A DNA stretch of 64,000 nucleotides, from contig JAEZLH010000010.1 in the NCBI GenBank assembly GCA_023435895.1, forward strand, positions 124,001 through 188,000. The letters run 5' to 3'. Of the stretch, positions 26,153-35,506 are shown piece after piece; position 1 is the first letter of the stretch, and each line of letters begins with the position of its first letter. Position numbers and translations under genes: made by a program. The notes under the pieces were generated by a model. It made no database searches, was not told the DNA's origin, and saw only the letters and a list, made by a program, of their open reading frames with translations. The stretch is from Bacillota bacterium (GTDB taxonomy: Bacteria > Bacillota > Clostridia > Lachnospirales > Lachnospiraceae).

Positions 26153-27523
26153 ATGGATTTATTAATTAAGAATGGAACAGTAGTTACCGCAGAGGAAAGC
26201 TATATCGCAGATATTGCTATAAAAGATGGAAAGATTGCCTGTATTGGCACAAAGCTTGAATTTGAAGGTGCCAGCGTTGTAGATGCAACAGGTAAATTAG
26301 TTCTTCCCGGTGGTATTGATGCACATACCCATTTGGCGATGCCCTTCGGTGGAACTGTATCAGCGGATGGATATCTTTCAGGAACCAGAGCTGCTGCCTG
26401 CGGAGGTGTTACCACCGTATTTGATTACCCGATGCAAAGAAAAGGTAAGGGTATTATGGAAACGGTGGAAGGAAGAAAAGAGTTATGTGATCCGGAAGCA
26501 TGTGTGGACTATGCATTTCACTGTATTATTACGGATTTAAATCAGGATACATTATTAGAGGAATTTGAAACAGCCGTTAAAAACGGTATTACCAGCTTTA
26601 AGTGCTTTCTTGTGTATAAGAAGGAAGGCATGATGGTTGATGATGCAACCTTAATTAAGGTGCTTTTAAAAGCAAAGGAAACAGGAGCTATTACAAATAT
26701 TCACGCAGAAAATCCCGATGTAATCGATTTAAATATAGAAAAGTTTTTAAAGGAAGGCAAAACCTCGGCTTGGTATCATTATCTTAGCAGACCGGAGTTT
26801 GTGGAAGCAGAAGCAGATAAGCGTGCAGTTCACTGGGCAAAATCAGTAGATGCCCCCTTATATATTGTGCATATGGCAGATAAAGAAGGACTGGAAGCAG
26901 CAGTGGCTGCCAAGAGAGAAGGAGCTCCTATTTTTATTGAAACCTGTCCACAGTACCTTGAATTTACCTGTGATGTATACAAAAGAGAGGATGGCAGAAA
27001 CTTTGTCTGCTCCCCTCCAATAAAGGCACAGGAAAGCCAGGATGCACTTTGGGCAGCAATCAAATCTGGAGAAATTGATACGGTGGCAACGGATCACTGT
27101 CCCTTCCAAAGCTATGAAAAAGATTGGGGAAAAGATGATTTTACTAAGATTCCCAACGGTTGTGCGGGAATTGAAAATCTCTATCCCTATATATTATCTG
27201 CTGCAAATGATGGTAAAATCTCATTTAACCGCGCGGTGGAGCTTTGCTCTACCAACCCCGCTAAAATCTTTGGATGTACCCAAAAAGGTTCTTTGACCGT
27301 GGGAAAGGATGCGGACATTGTAATCTATGATAAAGATAAGGATTTTACTATATCGGTAGAGAATATGCATTCTGATTATGACCATACCATTTGGGAAGGA
27401 AAGAAACTGCACGGCTATCCGGTTCAAACCTATGTGAGAGGAAATCTGGTATATGATAATGGTGACTTTGTAGGTACACCGGGATATGGTGAGTTTATCA
27501 AGAGAGAGCCAAACTTCAGATAA
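26153..27523 (+). CDS. hydA: Dihydropyrimidinase (D-hydantoinase)
   Basis: A 456-residue amidohydrolase that opens the ring of dihydrouracil or dihydrothymine to give the N-carbamoyl beta-amino acid. The metal ligands are seen in DAHTHL near residue 57, the carboxylated lysine in TSFKCFLVYK near 150, histidines in NIHAEN and IVHMAD, and the catalytic aspartate in TDHCPF. ATG 26153 lies behind AAGGAGG; the longer frame from 26129 has no ribosome site. It is followed by the dehydrogenase and amidase of the same pathway. A hydantoin or allantoin substrate is less likely given the neighbours. Confidence 0.88.
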   Translation: MDLLIKNGTVVTAEESYIADIAIKDGKIACIGTKLEFEGASVVDATGKLVLPGGIDAHTHLAMPFGGTVSADGYLSGTRAAACGGVTTVFDYPMQRKGKGIMETVEGRKELCDPEACVDYAFHCIITDLNQDTLLEEFETAVKNGITSFKCFLVYKKEGMMVDDATLIKVLLKAKETGAITNIHAENPDVIDLNIEKFLKEGKTSAWYHYLSRPEFVEAEADKRAVHWAKSVDAPLYIVHMADKEGLEAAVAAKREGAPIFIETCPQYLEFTCDVYKREDGRNFVCSPPIKAQESQDALWAAIKSGEIDTVATDHCPFQSYEKDWGKDDFTKIPNGCAGIENLYPYILSAANDGKISFNRAVELCSTNPAKIFGCTQKGSLTVGKDADIVIYDKDKDFTISVENMHSDYDHTIWEGKKLHGYPVQTYVRGNLVYDNGDFVGTPGYGEFIKREPNFR

Positions 27524-27578
27524 CCTCTCTGGATGGAATAACTAGTACTGTAATAATTAAAAGTTTGGAGTGATATTT

Positions 27579-29102
27579 ATGAGTAATACCGCTTATAAAG
27601 AAATATCGATGATTGAAGAGGTTGGAGGTTGTCTGCTCTGTAATGATGCACCCTGTACGAAGGCTTGTCCTAAGGCAATTCCTGTTGATTCTGTTATCCG
27701 TTCGCTCCGTTTTGAGAATAAATTGGGCGCAGTATTGAAATTACCGGAGCATTTGCCCTGTAAGGAATGTGAAGTGAAGGAATGTATGCAGGCATGTTTG
27801 AAAGGGAAGATAAACCGTCCTGTGGTAATCGATGAAATCCTTGAAGATGCATCCTCCTATAACAGAGTAATCAGGGATAGCGCAGACTTATCCATTCGCT
27901 TTTGCGGCGTGGAGTGTGAGAATCCCTTCTTCCTTTCCTCCTCCGTAGTAGGAAGCAATTATGAGATGGTTGCCAAAGCCTTTGATATGGGTTGGGGGGG
28001 AGTGGCCTTTAAGACGATTGGAACCTTTGTGCCCAAGGAGGTATCTCCAAGATTTGATGCTCTTCGCAAGGAAGCAGTTCCTTTTGTGGGGTTTAAAAAT
28101 ATTGAGCAGATATCAGACCATACCCTGGAGGAGAACCTTTCTTATCTTAAAGAATTAAAAAGGGATTATCCGACAAAAATCATTATTACCTCCATTATGG
28201 GTCAAACCGAAGAGGAATGGACGTATCTGGCAAAGCTTATGACTGAAGCAGGAGCGGATATCATTGAATGTAATTTCTCCTGTCCTCATATGGCTGCCAA
28301 TGGGTTGGGTTCAGATGTAGGTCAAAATCCGGAGCTGGTGAAAGCCTATACCAGAGCAACCAGAAAGGGAACCTCGTTGCCAATTCTTGCAAAGATGACT
28401 CCCAATATCGGCAATATGGAGATTCCTGCAATTGCAGCCATGGAAGCAGGAGCAGATGGTATTGCGGCAATTAATACAATTAAAAGCATAATGAATGTCA
28501 ATCTGGATACATTTGCATCCGGTCCTGATGTGGTAGGCAAAACTTCAGTTGGTGGATATTCCGGTAAGGCGGTAAAGCCCATTGCACTCCGTTTTATTCA
28601 TTCTATGAAAAGTCATAAGGAGCTGGAAGCAGCACCAATCAGTGGTATGGGAGGAATCGAAACCTGGAGGGATGCAGCAGAATTTCTGGCATTGGGGTGT
28701 GAGAACATTCAGGTAACTACATCTGTTATGCAGTATGGATACCGAATTATAGAAGATATGCTTGAGGGCATGAGGCTATATTTGAGCACCCATGGATATG
28801 TTTCGGTTACGGAAATGATCGGTAAAGCCTTACCCAACATCATATCTGCGGAGGAACTTGAACGGGATTCCATCTGCTATCCTAAATTTGATCGAACCAA
28901 ATGTGTGGGCTGTGGAAGATGTTATCTATCCTGTTATGACGGCGGACACCAGGCTCTCATACAGGATGCGACTAATGGAAAGCCAATTATGGATGCCTCA
29001 AAATGCGTTGGCTGTCACCTGTGTGTTACGGTCTGTCCGGTAGAAGCCATTTCGCAGGGCAAGCGTGTTATAAAGAAGGAAAATTGCATCAATGAAGAGT
29101 AA
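27579..29102 (+). CDS. preA: Dihydropyrimidine dehydrogenase PreA-type with fused N-terminal Fe-S domain
   Basis: A 507-residue flavo-iron-sulfur enzyme that reduces uracil or thymine to the dihydro form. Residues about 95-395 form the FMN barrel with ECNFSCPHMAANGLGSDVGQ, AKMTPNIG and ISGMGGIETW, very close to bacterial PreA. The C terminus carries two [4Fe-4S] motifs (CVGCGRCYLSC and CVGCHLCVTVC). In addition the first 95 residues hold eight cysteines in two groups, C18/C21/C26/C30 and C61/C64/C69/C73, like the N-terminal domain normally found on the PreT or eukaryotic enzyme. The FAD and NAD(P)H domains are absent and no preT gene is nearby. Start ATG 27579 follows GGAGTG. Confidence 0.88.
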   Translation: MSNTAYKEISMIEEVGGCLLCNDAPCTKACPKAIPVDSVIRSLRFENKLGAVLKLPEHLPCKECEVKECMQACLKGKINRPVVIDEILEDASSYNRVIRDSADLSIRFCGVECENPFFLSSSVVGSNYEMVAKAFDMGWGGVAFKTIGTFVPKEVSPRFDALRKEAVPFVGFKNIEQISDHTLEENLSYLKELKRDYPTKIIITSIMGQTEEEWTYLAKLMTEAGADIIECNFSCPHMAANGLGSDVGQNPELVKAYTRATRKGTSLPILAKMTPNIGNMEIPAIAAMEAGADGIAAINTIKSIMNVNLDTFASGPDVVGKTSVGGYSGKAVKPIALRFIHSMKSHKELEAAPISGMGGIETWRDAAEFLALGCENIQVTTSVMQYGYRIIEDMLEGMRLYLSTHGYVSVTEMIGKALPNIISAEELERDSICYPKFDRTKCVGCGRCYLSCYDGGHQALIQDATNGKPIMDASKCVGCHLCVTVCPVEAISQGKRVIKKENCINEE

Positions 29103-29120
29103 ATACAAGGAGGGATTACC

Positions 29121-30347
29121 ATGTATTCATGTAGTTTAGAGCGTTTAAACGATAAAATAAAAACCTTTAGTAAATTCGGAGATACCGGAAGGGGAGGAAT
29201 TACAAGATTTTCTCTTTCTCCGGAAGCATTGGAAGCTAGAGCAGAATTTGTAAGAAGAATGGAAGCGATTGGCGCCACAGTTGTGACGGATGATATGGCA
29301 AACATGTATGCAACCATACCCGGCTCGGAGGAACTTCCTGCAATCTATTCAGGTTCTCATATGGATTCTGTTAGACAGGGCGGTAATTATGACGGTATTC
29401 TTGGAGTATTAACCGCTATGGAGGCGGCAGAGACGATTGTGGCGGAGAAGATTCCCCACAGACATCCTATCACAGTAGTGGTTTGGACCAATGAAGAAGG
29501 AGCACGTTTTGAACCGGCAATGATGTCCTCCGGCGTTATCTGCGGGAAATTTAATAAAGCGGATATGTTAGCATCGGAAGCGAAAGATATCTCTGGCTAT
29601 ACCTTTGGAGCAGCTTTGGAAGAGAGCGGCTTTAAGGGGGAGGAATCAAACCGGATTACCACAGCGAATACAACGGCATTGGTGGAATTACATATTGAAC
29701 AGGGGCCGGTACTAGAGGCAGAAGGCTTTGATATCGGCGTAGTAGAAGGGGTATGTGGTATGATTAACTTTGAGTTCACATTCACCGGTCAAGCAGGTCA
29801 TGCAGGTACTACTCCAATGAAATACCGCAAGGATGCATTATATGCTGCTACTAAGACCATTCAATATCTTCATGATGAACTGGATGAGCTGGACAGTAAA
29901 TTGGTTTATACCACAGGTAAGATATCCTGTCATCCCAACATTCATACCATCATTCCCGATGAAGTGAAATTTACCTTGGATGCAAGACATCAAGACCCCG
30001 AAGTAATTAAGCAGGTACTGGCAATCATCCATCGAATTCCTGAGGAAGTAGAAAAATGCCAGGTAAGCTATCAGGAAGCATGGTCAAGAAAGACAGTATC
30101 CTTTACCTCAGAGCTGGTGGATTATGTAGAGAAGAGCGCGCAGGAATTTGGTTATTCCAATCGAAGAATTTACAGCGGTCCCGGTCATGATGCACAGTTT
30201 ATGATTGATATGGTGCCTGCAACCATGATCTTTGTACCCAGCGTTGGCGGTCACAGCCACTGTGAAATTGAATATACACCGGTTGAACATTGCTTAAAGG
30301 GTGCCAATGTATTGTTAAAAACCTTGCTTCATATTGATCAGCAATAA
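29121..30347 (+). CDS. N-carbamoyl-beta-alanine amidohydrolase (beta-ureidopropionase), M20 type
   Basis: A 408-residue zinc amidase of the hydantoinase/carbamoylase branch of the M20 family. Metal and catalytic features: SGSHMDSV with its histidine, GGNYDGILG, WTNEEGARF with the catalytic glutamate, and the late histidine in SVGGHSHCEIEYT. It would release ammonia and carbon dioxide from N-carbamoyl-beta-alanine to give beta-alanine, which feeds the aminotransferase at 19424. It is the last gene of the catabolic operon. An N-carbamoyl-L-amino acid hydrolase is the main alternative; the neighbours favour the pyrimidine role. Confidence 0.85.
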   Translation: MYSCSLERLNDKIKTFSKFGDTGRGGITRFSLSPEALEARAEFVRRMEAIGATVVTDDMANMYATIPGSEELPAIYSGSHMDSVRQGGNYDGILGVLTAMEAAETIVAEKIPHRHPITVVVWTNEEGARFEPAMMSSGVICGKFNKADMLASEAKDISGYTFGAALEESGFKGEESNRITTANTTALVELHIEQGPVLEAEGFDIGVVEGVCGMINFEFTFTGQAGHAGTTPMKYRKDALYAATKTIQYLHDELDELDSKLVYTTGKISCHPNIHTIIPDEVKFTLDARHQDPEVIKQVLAIIHRIPEEVEKCQVSYQEAWSRKTVSFTSELVDYVEKSAQEFGYSNRRIYSGPGHDAQFMIDMVPATMIFVPSVGGHSHCEIEYTPVEHCLKGANVLLKTLLHIDQQ

Positions 30348-30533
30348 AGAGTACTGAACATAAGGCTATGTTTATTAAATAAAGTAATGATGGAGGGCAA
30401 ATATCTTTTAATAGCATTCTGTTAATATTTATGGAAGCAGGAATCTCCTGACTTTGAGTAAACGGTTATTATTAAAATTCTAAACAGGGCGATTCCCAAC
30501 ATCAAAAATAGATTGTGTAATAAACAATATAAC

Positions 30534-30616
30534 AAAGAGGAAGGATGAGAGACACTTTCCTGGTCGGTTAATTTTAGCTGATACGGGAAAGTGCTTCTCC
30601 TGCTTCCTCTTTTTTT
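30534..30616 (+). terminator. Large terminator after the pyrimidine catabolic operon
   Basis: 27-base arms (from AAAGAGGAAG at 30534 to CACTTTCC at 30560, and GGAAAGTG at 30586 to CTTCCTCTTT near 30612) with about four mismatches, then a T-run. The stretch 30348-30533 shows nothing else I can assign. Confidence 0.8.
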
Positions 30617-30660
30617 GTGGCTCTTTGTATAAAGAGTTGTAATAAAATGCTTCTCTATAT

Positions 30661-30682
30661 AACCATGACTTTTGTCATGGTT
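30661..30682 (+). promoter_or_regulatory. Palindrome upstream of the ABC-2 exporter operon
   Basis: AACCATGA-N6-TCATGGTT, about 80 bases before the ATPase start and upstream of a TATAAT at 30724. It is a candidate response-regulator or repressor site. Confidence 0.45.
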
Positions 30683-30759
30683 ATATCTATCCTATGGCAC
30701 TTAATGGATTGATTACCAGTTGATATAATGGATACATAATCGATATTAGGTTGGAGGGT

Positions 30760-31539
30760 ATGAAGTTGGATAATATAGTTTTAAGATTAGAAGGCTTAAC
30801 AAAAAAGTATGATAATAAGCCAGTAGTGGATCATATCAATTTGGAGATAAAGCAGGGTGAAATATTTGGTCTGTTAGGACCCAACGGAGCTGGGAAGAGT
30901 ACGACCATGAATATGGTATGTTCACTGGTTAAGCCTACAGCAGGGAAGGTTGAATTATTTGGGCTTGATACCAAAATGGAGATGAGGAAGGTAAAAGCAA
31001 AGCTTGGCTATATTCCTCAAGAGCTTGCAATTCACGGCAATTTGAAGGCATGGGAGAATGTGGAGCTGTTTACATCACTTTATGGTATCAAGGGAGAAGC
31101 ACTCAAAAGAGCGGTGAGAGAATCCCTGGAATTTGTGGGTTTGGAGGATAAGAGGAACGGTTTTTCAAAGAATTTTTCAGGAGGGATGAAGCGAAGGTTG
31201 AATATCGCTTGCGCAATTGGGCATAAGCCGGAGCTTTTAATATTTGATGAGCCAACCGTAGGCATTGACCCGCAATCCAGAAATTTTATACTGGAGAGGA
31301 TTAAATATGTGAACGAGCAGGGTGCAACCGTAATTTATACCAGTCATTACATGGAAGAAATCGAAGCCATTTGTACCAGGATTGCAATTATGGATAATGG
31401 GAAAATTATTGCCATTGGTACTAAGAAGGAATTAGTTGAAATGGTTACCTCGAATCAGAATAGTGAGATGACCCTGGAAGAGGTATTTCTAACCCTGACT
31501 GGAAAGAAACTCAGAGACTATGCAGAGGGGGAGATGTGA
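30760..31539 (+). CDS. ABC-2 type exporter ATPase
   Basis: A 259-residue ATPase of the drug/daunorubicin exporter class. Walker A GPNGAGKST, Q-loop YIPQELAIH, signature FSGGMKRRLNIA, Walker B LLIFDEPTVGIDP and switch histidine TSHYMEEIEA are all present. The start is uncertain: ATG 30760 is only one base from the GGAGGG site, while TTG 30766 is at ideal spacing. It is coupled to the next permease by a stop/start overlap. With two permeases, a kinase and a response regulator it resembles the LnrLMN-LnrJK (YfiLMN-YfiJK) linearmycin resistance arrangement of B. subtilis. Confidence 0.88.
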   Translation: MKLDNIVLRLEGLTKKYDNKPVVDHINLEIKQGEIFGLLGPNGAGKSTTMNMVCSLVKPTAGKVELFGLDTKMEMRKVKAKLGYIPQELAIHGNLKAWENVELFTSLYGIKGEALKRAVRESLEFVGLEDKRNGFSKNFSGGMKRRLNIACAIGHKPELLIFDEPTVGIDPQSRNFILERIKYVNEQGATVIYTSHYMEEIEAICTRIAIMDNGKIIAIGTKKELVEMVTSNQNSEMTLEEVFLTLTGKKLRDYAEGEM

Positions 31540-32648
31540 TGCCTTGGATATTAATTAAGAATAATCTGAAGCTGATGTTACGAAGCAGATGGATATTATG
31601 CATGATGATCATTATGCCCCTGGTTACCATTGCATTACTGTCCAATGCCTTTCGTTCCATGATGAATACTACCTACACCATTCAAGAATTTAAAGTGGGA
31701 TATCGCCTGAACGAGAATACGTCTTATAAACCGATGATGAAAGGACTTCAAGAAGCCTGCAAGGAGAAGGATATTATTTTAGAGGAATATCCTCAGGGGG
31801 AGATTCGTGAACTATTGCAAAATAGAACAGTAGCGGTATTTGTGGACATTCAAAAAAATAATACGTATACCATTTATCAGTCAAATGAGAGTAAAACGGA
31901 AGCGGCGGTGACGGACAGCATATTCTCCGGATTCTTTTATCAGTTGGCAGAAGAAATCACCGTTCAAAAAGAATCAGAAAAGGGAAATGTGGAAAGCAGT
32001 AATCTTAGGGAACATTACGCTGTAAAGCAGGAAAACTTGCCCATAAATCCGGTTCCGACTGCTGATATCTATTATGGAATCATATATATCGTATATTTTG
32101 CCTGGTGCGGGCTGGTATCATTGGTAGCAGTCATTACCAGTGAAAGAAAAAGTGCTATTCCGAACAGAATGAAGATAACACAGATGACGAAATTTGGCCA
32201 ATATCTTGCCAAATTTATTCCCTGCTCTTTGACAATTTTCATCCAGACCTGCATGAGTTGGATGTTATCTGAACTTCTCTTTGATATTAAGTGGGGGAAT
32301 ATTGGGTTATCTATTTTCATTGTGGCTTTGATTTCAATGGCATCCAGTGCACTTGGGATTTTATTGTTTCAGTTGCTGCCCAATGTAGCAATCAGTATTG
32401 TGGTAGGATTTATTATTACCTGGGTGTGGGGGTACTTTGGAGGGTCCTTCCAAAGTTATATGTATCTTGATCTGCCGAAGGAATTAATTCATAGCTCGCC
32501 AATTTATTATATCAATCGGACCTTGGTAGAGTTCTCCACAATGGGGAGAAGCGACTATACCGGTATTACGGCAATTTACTTGGTATCCATTATAGTCCTG
32601 TGTAGTTTGGGAGGTATGTTATTCATTCATAGGAGGGCACAGGAGTGA
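31539..32648 (+). CDS. ABC-2 type exporter permease 1
   Basis: A 369-residue membrane protein with one N-terminal transmembrane helix (ILCMMIIMPLVTIALL), a long extracellular domain to about residue 180, then five helices, the ABC-2 permease plan of YhgE/LnrM-like subunits. ATG 31539 overlaps the ATPase stop (TGATG). It forms a pair with the next permease. The large outer loop is not conserved enough to name a substrate. Confidence 0.85.
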   Translation: MPWILIKNNLKLMLRSRWILCMMIIMPLVTIALLSNAFRSMMNTTYTIQEFKVGYRLNENTSYKPMMKGLQEACKEKDIILEEYPQGEIRELLQNRTVAVFVDIQKNNTYTIYQSNESKTEAAVTDSIFSGFFYQLAEEITVQKESEKGNVESSNLREHYAVKQENLPINPVPTADIYYGIIYIVYFAWCGLVSLVAVITSERKSAIPNRMKITQMTKFGQYLAKFIPCSLTIFIQTCMSWMLSELLFDIKWGNIGLSIFIVALISMASSALGILLFQLLPNVAISIVVGFIITWVWGYFGGSFQSYMYLDLPKELIHSSPIYYINRTLVEFSTMGRSDYTGITAIYLVSIIVLCSLGGMLFIHRRAQE

Positions 32649-32712
32649 GTTTAAGTATATTGATGCGCCAATACACAGCAATCTCTACTAGTATAGAAAT
32701 GAGGGAAATAGG

Positions 32713-33963
32713 ATGGGGTTTATTACATTAATAAAAGTCAACTTAAAGTTGCTTCTTCGAAACAAAGGATATGTGGCGTTTTTAGTCATTCTTCCAATTA
32801 TATCCGTAATCATGTTGAATTTAAATAATACTGAGACGATGTTTGCACAGCAAAATACCAATGAAATCTATGAGTTGCATAGTGAAAAGGAACAGATTTT
32901 AAATGTAGCAAATGATAGATTGAGTATCATGGTGATTGATTGCAGTCACTCAAAAGCATCCGAATATATGTTAAAGGTATTGTCAGGAACCAGTTCTTAC
33001 CGAATCTATCGCTTTCGAGGGGAGGGAATTACTCTTGATAAAGCCAGGAAGATTGCATTAGATTCTGCAAATCACGGTTCAGTAGCAGCAGTTCTCTTCC
33101 TACCCGAGGATTATGAGAGAACAATACTTAGCGAGAAGGACAGTGATTTGGTGTTAATGAGAGCCACCAAAGATGAAAGAATCGATTTGCTCGTTAATCA
33201 TATGAATACCTTGCAAGGGAGCATAGACCGTTATGCAAAGCTTTCCGGTTATGAGAAAGTGAAGCTTGAGAAGTTATTGGATGCTTCATCTGAAAACTGG
33301 TTCAAAAAGAATAGCGTAAACATTGAGGTAGGAGATGAGCTGAATCTCACCTCGAAGCAAAAAGGAAACAGTTCCAGTATCAGTTATTCTCTTTCCTTTT
33401 TAACCATTGGATTTTTATTCAGCGGTGTATTTATTGCAGCTACAGTAATAGAAGAAAGAAAAAACCGTGTTTATAATCGATTTCTGCTCTCAACCTCTTC
33501 TGTAGTCAACTATGGAGTATCAAAGTTAGTTATGGTATTGTTAAGTGCCATCATGCAAACCGGTATTATAGCCATTGCAATCAAATTAATCGTAAAAGCG
33601 GATTACGGAATTAGCTTTCCCAGCTATTTATTCCTGGTATTTTGTCTGGGGTTAATCTTTAATCTGTTCAGCGTGGTAATTGGTCTGTTAACAAATAATG
33701 TAATGACCTCTAATTATATCGCTTTCTTGACCTGGACACTGTCCTGCCTGTTAGCGGGTCTGTATTTTCCGTTGGATGGAGCCTCAAAATGGTGGAGCCG
33801 GGTATCGATGCTGATGCCTCAGCGTTGGGTGGTAAAATCTTCTGAGATGCTGATGGCAGATAAGAGCGGTGTGTATACCATGTTCTTATTGGTAGTGGGC
33901 AGTTATTTGATCGTAATTCTTTGTGCCGGACTATTAGGGATTACGTTACGTAGAAAGGAATAA
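32713..33963 (+). CDS. ABC-2 type exporter permease 2
   Basis: A 416-residue permease of the same plan as the previous one: helix at about 17-35 (YVAFLVILPIISVIML), outer domain to about 230, then a cluster of helices ending in FLLVVGSYLIVILCAGLLGI. The segment STSSVVNYGVSKLVMVLLSA is the usual coupling region. Co-transcribed with the ATPase and permease 1; it probably exports a lipophilic antibiotic or lipid. Confidence 0.85.
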   Translation: MGFITLIKVNLKLLLRNKGYVAFLVILPIISVIMLNLNNTETMFAQQNTNEIYELHSEKEQILNVANDRLSIMVIDCSHSKASEYMLKVLSGTSSYRIYRFRGEGITLDKARKIALDSANHGSVAAVLFLPEDYERTILSEKDSDLVLMRATKDERIDLLVNHMNTLQGSIDRYAKLSGYEKVKLEKLLDASSENWFKKNSVNIEVGDELNLTSKQKGNSSSISYSLSFLTIGFLFSGVFIAATVIEERKNRVYNRFLLSTSSVVNYGVSKLVMVLLSAIMQTGIIAIAIKLIVKADYGISFPSYLFLVFCLGLIFNLFSVVIGLLTNNVMTSNYIAFLTWTLSCLLAGLYFPLDGASKWWSRVSMLMPQRWVVKSSEMLMADKSGVYTMFLLVVGSYLIVILCAGLLGITLRRKE

Positions 33964-34127
33964 GTAGGCTTTTACATTTTACTTTTGGTATGGTAAACTA
34001 TTGGCAATAAATTGCCTATGAACTCTGTTGAAGACCCACCCTATCATATTTGGTTATAAAAGTAATTCCTGAGTCGCTGAGGTACAAATTTAGATATATA
34101 AATTTCCTATGGGGGAATGGAGATAAA

Positions 34128-35333
34128 ATGAGTGAGAATGTGAAAAAATATTATTTTGCAGTGGTAAAACTATTCTGCATCATTTTATTGATCATCTACT
34201 TCGTATATAATAGTGGGAAATCACTTTGGGAAGTCAGCCTGGAGTGGTTTCTTCTTGCTATATTTTTGTTAGCGGCGCTTTGTTTTGAGCTGACAGGAGA
34301 AGATGTTTTTCTTCGAATGAACGAGGTAGGGAAGGAACGTTCAGGGATAAAACGTATGGGGAATAGGCAGGCGAAGGTAAATCTTATCAGCTTGATAGCA
34401 GAAATTCTGATCACTCTTCTTTTGTTACTATTTGATAGGGAGATTAACATGGGCATCTATCTCTATCCAATTGTATTGCTTGATCTGATATTGTTTTTTC
34501 GATTATCCTTTTGGCTTACTTTATGTGCGGTAATGGGTGTTTTTATTAATCAGGAAAACAGGTTGGTTTATATCGCCTATTGTTCCTTCTTAGTAATCGT
34601 CTATTTTCAAAATTACATAGTGATACGAAGTTATCAAAAGTATATTGACGATTATGAACGGGAGGAGTATCAGTTGAAGGATACCTTAAACAATAAGGAT
34701 TCCTTATATAGAGAACAGCTGGAAAAGAGTTCACTCGCGTTTGAAAATAGGATGCTGGAGGAAAAGACCAGATTATCACAGGCTTTACATGATAAGCTTG
34801 GGCATAGCATTAACGGAACGATCTATCAGCTGGAAGCCTGTAAACTTTTAATGAAAAAGGACACGGAACAAAGTAACCAGATAATACAAGGTGTGATTGA
34901 CAGCTTACGCATTAGTATGGATGAGATCCGTAGTATACTGAGGAGAGAAAAACCGGATAAAAAAAAGATGGCATATCTTCAGTTAATACAGCTTTGTGAG
35001 GAATGTAAAGAGAAATATAAGATTAATGCCAAGGTGAGCTTTGTCGGTGAAGATAAAGAGATTGCAGAACATTTGTGGGATATAATTTTAGATAATACCA
35101 TAGAAGCAGTTACAAATGCACTAAAGTATGCAAAATGCACGGAACTTTCTATTGAGATTATGATTCTTCATAAAGTGATACGATGTACGATTCGAGATAA
35201 CGGAATTGGTTGTACACAAATGAAAGAGGGTATGGGGATTCAGGGAATGAAAAATCGCACTCGTAAAGTGAATGGTGTGCTGGATATTAATTGTGAGCAA
35301 GGTTTCCATATTAATATGATTATTCCGTTATAA
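34128..35333 (+). CDS. Sensor histidine kinase, DesK/LiaS-like (HisKA_3)
   Basis: A 401-residue membrane kinase. The N-terminal half has about five or six transmembrane helices with no large outer domain, typical of kinases that sense membrane stress or a partner transporter. Then a coiled-coil (YEREEYQLKDTLNNKDSLYREQLEKS) leads to the phosphorylated histidine in LSQALHDKLGHSING, and the ATPase domain has NALKYAKC, DNGIG and GMGIQGM. ATG 34128 follows GGAG; the longer frame from 34050 is rejected. Its partner is the regulator at 35507. Confidence 0.87.
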   Translation: MSENVKKYYFAVVKLFCIILLIIYFVYNSGKSLWEVSLEWFLLAIFLLAALCFELTGEDVFLRMNEVGKERSGIKRMGNRQAKVNLISLIAEILITLLLLLFDREINMGIYLYPIVLLDLILFFRLSFWLTLCAVMGVFINQENRLVYIAYCSFLVIVYFQNYIVIRSYQKYIDDYEREEYQLKDTLNNKDSLYREQLEKSSLAFENRMLEEKTRLSQALHDKLGHSINGTIYQLEACKLLMKKDTEQSNQIIQGVIDSLRISMDEIRSILRREKPDKKKMAYLQLIQLCEECKEKYKINAKVSFVGEDKEIAEHLWDIILDNTIEAVTNALKYAKCTELSIEIMILHKVIRCTIRDNGIGCTQMKEGMGIQGMKNRTRKVNGVLDINCEQGFHINMIIPL

Positions 35334-35506
35334 GGTGTTGGCAGTATTAAGTTGGATGATATGAATACTTTGGAATACTTAAGTAACTATTAGCAATTAT
35401 AATGAAAGTTGTATTCTTAGACTGGTGAAGGTAATACCTTAATCATAATTAAGATTAATATTGGTACAGAATTAGCGAATAGATTGATTTGTGGGGTGAG
35501 ATGAAT

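Noticed and set aside
28261..28330. Loss of an active-site cysteine in the PreA-type enzyme compared with mammalian enzyme
   Set aside because: Bacterial PreA as I recall it has the same GSDVGQ segment, so this is family-typical and not a defect.
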